Source: Thinopyrum elongatum (lineage: Eukaryota > Streptophyta > Magnoliopsida > Poales > Poaceae). From it: DNA of 64,000 nt. Below, piece after piece: positions 58,497 through 64,000 of the stretch (position 1 is its first letter; each line of letters starts with the position of its first letter). The notes under the pieces were generated by a model. That model worked only from the letters and a program-made list of their open reading frames with translations, did no database searches and had not been told where the DNA came from. The DNA lies in contig CM022300.1 of NCBI GenBank assembly GCA_011799875.1, forward strand, positions 168,037,837-168,101,836. The letters run 5' to 3'. The translations under genes and the position numbers were made by a program.

Positions 58497-59543
58497 GCTC
58501 CCCCAAGCTTAACTCATTGCTTGTCCTCAAGCAATTCAGTTGACAAACTGAAACTGATAAAGAAAAACTTTTACAAACTCTGTTTGATCTTGTTGTTGCA
58601 AATATTTCTAACCAATGTTCAGGTTTTCAGCAAAGATTAAGAACTAACCATATTCTTGATAACACTTAGGTATCACATTTACTCACATCAATGGCATAAC
58701 TAAATAGTGAGCAATAATAAGGTATCTCGGATGACAACATTTTTTAAAACAATCATGATATAATATGACATAATGATATCTCGCTAGCCCTTTCTGAGAA
58801 CGCAAAACATAAATGTAGAGCACCACTAAAGTTCAAGCACTGACAAGACATTGTAATTCATGGTAAAAGAGATCCAGTCACACTCATACTCAACATCAAC
58901 TAAACACAAAGCATAAAAATGACAATAGTGCTCTACAGCTGGTGCTTTAATGAGAAGATGATGACTCAACAATAAAAGTAAATAGATAGACCCTTCGTAG
59001 AGGGAAGTAGGGATTTGTAGAGGTGCCAGAGCTCGAAGCTTTTAAAACAGAGATGAATATAATTTTGAGAGATATGCTTTTATTGTCAACGTAGTGACCG
59101 AGAGTTTTCAACATCTTCCATCCTAGACACATTATAGGCGGTTCCCAAACAGAAAGGTAAAGTTTCACTCCCTCTCCACCAACAAACACAAGCCATGGCT
59201 AGCCAAATCCTCAGGTGCCCTCCATACCAACAACAATCCTGGGGAGTTTAGTTTCATTATTATATTTTGATTTTTGACCATAGGACTGGGCATTCCAATT
59301 ACCAGCCACTTTCTCGTGAATGACAAGCGAATAAACACACATCATGAGAATAACCCGCCTAGCATGGAAGGTACTGACCGCCCCCTGTCGCTTCATGAGA
59401 AATTTGGGCATACAAAACAGATTATTATTTGAAGATTTAGAGTTTGGCACATGCAAATTTACTTGGAACGACAGGTAAATACCGCATATAGGTAGTTATA
59501 GTGGACTCATATGAAATAACTTTGGGTTTAAGGAAATGGATGC
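58497..59543 (-). mobile_element. Element E internal 3' region
   Basis: This is AT-rich sequence following the polypurine tract, without pol motifs. It is interrupted at 59544 by the LTR of element A''. The bases before the insertion are GATGC (59539-59543), the expected target-site duplication; the other side lies beyond the window. Confidence 0.6.
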
Positions 59544-60417
59544 TGTCAGCGTGGAGCCGGTGATCTATGGGGCAGTGCAGCCCCTTTGCTAGTTCGGCAA
59601 GGGGCGGAAATCGACGCAAAGAGCAAACACAACAAGGAGCGCACGATTTTACCCACGTTTGGGCCGCCTGGAGGCGTAAAACCCTACTCCTGCCTTTCGG
59701 GTGTATTGCTGGTGTTTGAGCACAAGTACACGGAGCACTTATCCCCGACAAGTGGTGGGAGGAGAGCAGCTACACGGATGCCTATGCGTGAGGGTTGCAA
59801 ATATTTGAACCCCTTCTAATGTTGCTCTGGCCCTCCTTTTATAGCTCAAGGGGTCACCATAGTGGCAAAATGGTCATTACAGGGGTGATTAGACTGATAC
59901 AGAGCTATCATACCTAACTCTGGTAGTTAGGACAAAACACATTAAATGCGCTGCTAGGTGTCATGTGGAGGTTGAATCCCGGCAAGGTTGCCGCGTCGCT
60001 TATCCAGCTACCTCCTATTAGCGTGACATGCCACCAAGACGGGTGTCAATAAAGGTGATTTGCTCTTCTAGCAAGCTGACACGCACGGGGTATGCCCACC
60101 TAAGCACCTGCGGGCTCGACACCTCACTTATCAGCGGGCAGCTAGTTAGAGAGGCAGAGCGCTTGTGTTGGCAGGAATCCCATGCTTGAAGGGCTTGCTG
60201 GGGCATGACTCACCGGCTCATTCCTGCCGGAGTTGGTTGCTTCCGTTGTGAAATTTGTAGCTTGCTCCAAAGCTTGGTCTTCTTAATGCTCTCCTTGATA
60301 TCACGAAGAGCGGCTTCTCTAGCTTAGTTGTGTATGAGACTTGGCACTTGATGTATGAGCTGCTACGCGCCTGTGCAGAAGTGAGGGTGGCAAACACTCA
60401 TGTTTGTTGTACCGACA
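59544..60417 (-). mobile_element. 3' LTR of element A''
   Basis: This 874-bp LTR starts TGTCGGTACAACAAACATG at 60417 and ends CACGCTGACA at 59544 on the minus strand. The purine-rich GCCTGGGGGCTCC lies outside its start. The TATAAAAGG box is at 59835-59843. It aligns with 26627-27113 of A' for the first ~488 bp. Confidence 0.85.
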
Positions 60418-60972
60418 GGAGCCCCCAGGCCTGGTCCATATGTGCCACCAGGCATCATTGGGGTAGGCTCAACAAATGCACAGGTGCACACATCGATCTT
60501 GCCAGGAGTGATGTTTTGTCTTTGAGAACTTTTTTGCTTCTCCGTTAATCTGGACCAGGGTCAGCCCCCAGTCTCATCTTGATAACTTTGGTGCTCAGAC
60601 GATGTGCGCCGTTCATGTCAAAAACCAGGGGCGCCCATGTCCATAGGACGCCATTAGGTGCCCGCACGTGAGCCGGGGTAACTACCATTTTACCTTCAGT
60701 TCACCCACTACGCGTGCCGTTTCCGCCCCATGCACTGCATGCATTGCGCGGGGTTGGTGATGGACGCGCAGGGCATGGGAACATGTCCCTTAGCAGAAGA
60801 TGCAGCGCCTCGGATTGGTGTAGTGGGGCAGTTGATGGAGCAAGACCCCATCCAGGGATGGAGAGAGCCGGATTGGCGGAGCGGGGCGGTTGCTCTAGAG
60901 TAAAAGGGGGCATGCAAGGGTAGCGATGCTCATTCACCTCCTCCTTCCCCTTTCTTGCTTCTGTCTTCCATT
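60418..60972. other. Spacer between 3' LTR and antisense gene in A''
   Basis: No gene is seen. It should contain the promoter of the plus-strand gene. The only TATA-like word is TAAAAGGGGG at 60901-60910, ~70 bp before the ATG, weaker than in element C. Confidence 0.4.
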
Positions 60973-61647
60973 ATGGCAAGAGGAAGAGGCCGAGCTCGTG
61001 CTTCGGCCACGGCAGCGAGAGCATATCCACAACACCATACCACGGCTTCGGCTATGGCCGGAGAGGCTGGTTCCAGTCCACAAGGCGGAGCCACGGGGCG
61101 GGGTCGGTGTCGACATGCCGCCCATGGTCGAGGCAGATGGGGCGACACGCTCGTCGTTTGTCCTCCAACTGCTCCACCCCTGGCAGAAGGCCATACGGGG
61201 GACACGACGCTTGAGTTCGTCGTCAAGCTTCGCGGTCCTCCCCGTAGTCGCTTGTGCCTCCACTGTCCTTTGCCAGAGTGATGGAGGTCGACCAGCCGGC
61301 TTGGGCTGCGGCTGCGCATGAACGGCTGCTGCAATGGCGCCATGTGGGTGAGTGTTGAGTTCCCCGCGCCCCACGTCATGCACCTTAGGCGCAGGTGGAA
61401 AACCGTCGCCCGCGCCCACTACCTTGCGGAGGGGCATGTCCTTCGCTTCAAGTTGGTGGAGTCTGACATGCTCTCCGTCAAGGTCTTCGGGCGTTCATGT
61501 GCTTGCCTCGGGTGCTGTGTAGAAAGCTCGAGCAATGATGAAAGCTCCTCCTCAAGCGATAGTGACGATGAGGACACTGATGGCGAAGATAGCGGCGGCG
61601 GGCATGCGGTCGTCAAGTCCGAAGATGACGACTCGGACTCTGGCTGA
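60973..61647 (+). pseudogene. Antisense B3-like gene of element A''
   Basis: This plus-strand frame starts MARGRGRARAS at 60973 and has a basic Arg/Gly-rich N-terminus (RGRCRHAAHGRGR, a decayed AT-hook-like segment). A B3-like domain follows: TTLEFVVKL, CPLPE, LRLRMNGCCNGAMWVSVEF, MHLRRRWKTVARAHYLAEGHVLRFKL, MLSVKVFGRS. The tail is acidic and Ser-rich (SSSSSDSDDEDTDGED). A TGA at 61279-61281 and a likely short frameshift around 61260-61315 break the B3-like part; the main frame is otherwise the same before and after. The order of parts and the position between integrase and the 3' LTR match the gene in element C, so both derive from one ancestral antisense gene. The function is unknown. Nuclear DNA binding is the inference. 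Confidence 0.7.
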
Positions 61648-62792
61648 ACACCGGCAGCACCATCAACACCATCATCTGCAGATTGCCCCCAGCAGAGCGA
61701 TTTGCCTGGGGTCTTCTTCTAGATGCCACCGCCACCTCCAGTTGGACCTCGGCAGGCTCGTGGACTCCTGCCATGGGGTGCTCCACCTAGTCGCTCTCTC
61801 CATCCTGGCTTCATCTTCCCTGTCGGGGGGCGCTCTCCCGATCTTGTCGGGTTGCGTCCCTCTGGTCCGGGTGGGGGTGACCAGGGCATCGCCTAGGTGC
61901 TCCTTTTGCCCTTTTTGCTCTCGAGATAATCCCTAGGAGGAGGGGGACAAGAAAGGCATTACAAAGCACTTTTCTTTTTTAGTCAAAAAATGTAGGCATT
62001 TGCTATGTTTTAATCAAATTTAAGTATTTCCTCATCCATGTTAGCATTCATATGATTTATACTTGTTGTTTCACGCAATCAAAAGAAAAACCCGCCGGGA
62101 ATTTGTGCATTCTTTTGATGTTTTGAAGGGCCCTCCCTTTGCATTTTTTCTCGAGAAAGGTTTCCGGCAAGACTCTTGCTGGCCTCCAACGCAGCTACTA
62201 CTAATCTTCATCGAGTAGACCCAAAGTGAGTTAGAATCCCGAGTAGGGGCCGGTTCCTTATCGGTCTTTTTCAAATGCGGCTGCTACTGATCCCGTCGAG
62301 TGGACTCGAGGCAAGGACAGGAGCGCAAATGATAGACACAGCAAGGTTTCCTCGTGTGCAAGTTTCTCATATGCAGGTAAAACATGAAATGATGGGAAAT
62401 TTTAAATGAAACAGACTTATCTGTCTTTGTTGTACTTCTCATCACTTAGATAAGGAAGAGTTGTCGTAGGACCAAATTAAACGAGTCCGTCTCCATCCCC
62501 ATCTTCCCCCGGGAAAGTTGCTCGTGAGGGATCCTTCTGCCTTTATCAGAAAAAGAGAGAGAAGATAGCACGAGGCCTTGAACAGCGTGTTAGTCATTCT
62601 ATCTAAAACCAGTGTAATCATATCAAAATCAAGCATAAGCAAGAAAGAAAACATGCATGCAAGTTTTGTAAAACACTCGGGTTTATTCAGCTGTGCACAG
62701 GGTCTTCGCCTGGCTTTGTACAAAGGGTTAGTAGTCTTGGAGACTATGCTTGTACAAAACAGGTTGTTGGGGCAAGGCCCGGCAACCACGCC
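61648..62792. other. Spacer between the antisense gene and integrase in A''
   Basis: No gene is supported. It holds the 3' side of the plus-strand gene and AT-rich sequence from 61960. The part around 62290-62390 (GACTCGAGGCAAGGACAGG) resembles 14575-14670 of element A. Confidence 0.4.
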
Positions 62793-64000
62793 TTATGGGT
62801 AGAACTTGCGTAGATGCTCAATATTCCATGAGTTTTGCACACGAATGCCATCTCCGGTCTCCAGACGGACTGCGCCAGGTCTGGTGACTCGTACTACCCG
62901 ATAAGGGCCTTCTCACTTTGGTGTCGACTTGTTTGTACCCTTGGCGGACTGAACACGCCGAAGGACAAGGTCGCCTTCCTCAAGGCTCCGGACATGAAAC
63001 TTGCGGCAATGATAGTGGCGCAAAGCTTGCTGGTAGCATGCAGCACGCACAACAGCCGGGAGACGAACTTCCTCGAGGAGCACAACATCGTCATGCTGCA
63101 GTTGCTACTGCGTTACTTCATCATAGGCAAGTACTGAAGGTGACCCGTATATGAGTTCCATGGGGAGCACCGCTTCTGCAGCATAGACTAGGGAGAAGGG
63201 TGTCTGACCAGTGGCTCGATTTGGTGTCGTCCCGAGTGACCAAAGAACCACCGACAACTTGTCAATCCAATGCCTCCCACACTTGTGCAGGCTGTCAAAA
63301 GTTCTTGTCTTGAGCCCGCGCAATACTTCAGCATTTGTTCTTTCTCCTTGCCCATTGCTCCTTGGGTGGGCAACGGATGCAAAGCATACCTTGCTTCCAA
63401 GGTTTTGAGTATATTGCATGAAAGCATGGCTCGTGAACTGTGTGCCATTGTCAGTAATGATCATGTTTGGGACCCCGAACCGGCAAACCAATCCTTTGAA
63501 GAACTTGACGGCTAACTGTGCTGTTACCTTTCTGACTGGCTCCACTTCAGGCCACTTTGTGAACTTGTCGATGGCGACATACAAGAACTCAAAGCCCCCG
63601 GTAGCACGGGGGAAGGGGCCCAAAATATCGAGCCCCTAGACCGAAAAGGGCCAGGATAGAGGAATTGTTTGGAGGGCTTGTGCTGGTTGATGTATGCTCT
63701 TTGAATGGAACTGGCATGCTTCACATCTTATTACTAGCTCAGTTGCATCCTGGAGGGCAGTGGGCCAATATAAGCCTTGCTAGAAGGCTTTCCCGACAAC
63801 GGTTCTTGCTCCTATGTGGGAACCACATACGCCTCCATGTATCTCTGCCAACAACTTTTGTCCATCTTCTCGGGACATGCACTTCAATTTCACTCCATTG
63901 GGTCGCTTTCTCCACAGGATGTTATCCACAAACTGGTACATACTTGACTGGTGGGCTACTTTCTCCGTTGGCTCTTGTTCTTCGAGAAGTTCTCCTGTTT
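62793..64000 (-). pseudogene. pol: Element A'' integrase (pol C-terminal part)
   Basis: Integrase inserts the cDNA copy into the genome. One frame, ending LRKFYP and TAA at 62793-62795, covers the zinc motif (CEACQ near 63720), DILGPF, TDNGTQF, PRSNGQGERTN (the catalytic Glu is kept, Ala to Gly beside it) and GPYRVVRV. Breaks are stops only: TGA at 62913-62915 (a conserved Trp), TAG at 63105-63107 (a Gln position), TAG at 63636-63638 (a conserved Trp) and a further TAG near 63778. No frameshift is seen. The upstream pol lies outside the window. Confidence 0.85.

Larger units (their letters stand above)
59544..64000 (-). mobile_element. Element A'': Tat-lineage Gypsy element, 3' part
   Basis: The 3' LTR (59544-60417), an antisense B3-type gene on the plus strand, a spacer, and integrase on the minus strand continue past the window end. 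The LTR is of the A' family. In integrase it is about 83% identical to element A over 125 residues counted by eye. It is inserted in element E. Confidence 0.85.

Noticed and set aside
1..64000. tRNA, rRNA or other structured RNA genes
   Set aside because: I looked for tRNA A/B-box-like and rRNA core sequences by eye and saw none convincing. A covariance-model scan would be decisive.

Overview
The window looks like intergenic DNA of a large grass genome, most likely a Triticeae species (wheat, Aegilops or barley relatives). This rests on the repeats. There is a Copia LTR terminus with the BARE/Angela-type polypurine tract, CACTA transposons with typical grass termini, and LTR ends that run from TGATACGT to a terminal TATCA or GGGTTATCA. 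There are also several Ty3/Gypsy elements of Tat-lineage type, with two RNase H domains and an extra gene in antisense orientation. I see no intact conventional host gene. The only host-derived genes recognised are a broken SINA-like E3 ligase copy and one unidentified pseudogene.

Layout. 1-6091 is the left copy of a block of nested elements whose second copy lies at 51062-57080, about 5% diverged by eye: the right end of a CACTA element, LTR-retrotransposon sequence, a Copia LTR and a Gypsy LTR with internal sequence. The left copy is cut at 6092 by a second CACTA element (to 10457) with subterminal repeats and a captured gene fragment. A lone plus-strand Tat-type LTR with primer-binding site follows (10458-11348). 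Element A (12236-22775, minus strand) is a nearly complete Tat element inserted into the RT gene of a related element A' (22776-27113). The 5' LTR of A' was in turn split by element D (LTR 27114-28717, internal sequence to about 31145).

A low-copy island follows (about 31146-35375, resuming at 43958 to about 47380). It holds the two pseudogenes, a duplicated upstream region with a MITE, and GA/GT-rich repeats. The island is split by element C, a complete Tat element at 35376-43957 with two 886-bp LTRs and a perfect GCCCC target-site duplication. CACTA-2 is a complete 4165-bp element (47842-52006, target-site duplication CCG) that carries AP2-like and B3-like coding sequence on its minus strand. 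After the second copy of the block come the LTR of element E (57211-58496) and, inserted into E, the 3' part of Tat element A'' (59544 to beyond the window).

How the parts work together. In the Tat elements the minus strand carries gag, protease, RT, degenerate RNase H, second RNase H and integrase. Between integrase and the 3' LTR lies a gene on the opposite strand. In C it encodes an AT-hook plus a B3-like DNA-binding domain behind a TATA box. A'' has a relative of the same gene. In A it is a long coiled-coil protein with a GT-AG intron. A and A'' are close in integrase but carry different antisense genes, while the more distant C shares the B3 type with A''. This suggests an exchangeable cargo module. 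Together with the AP2/B3-like cargo of CACTA-2, plant-type DNA-binding domains occur in three different mobile elements in one 64-kb window. That is the most interesting signal here. All the elements are decayed, mostly by amber codons.
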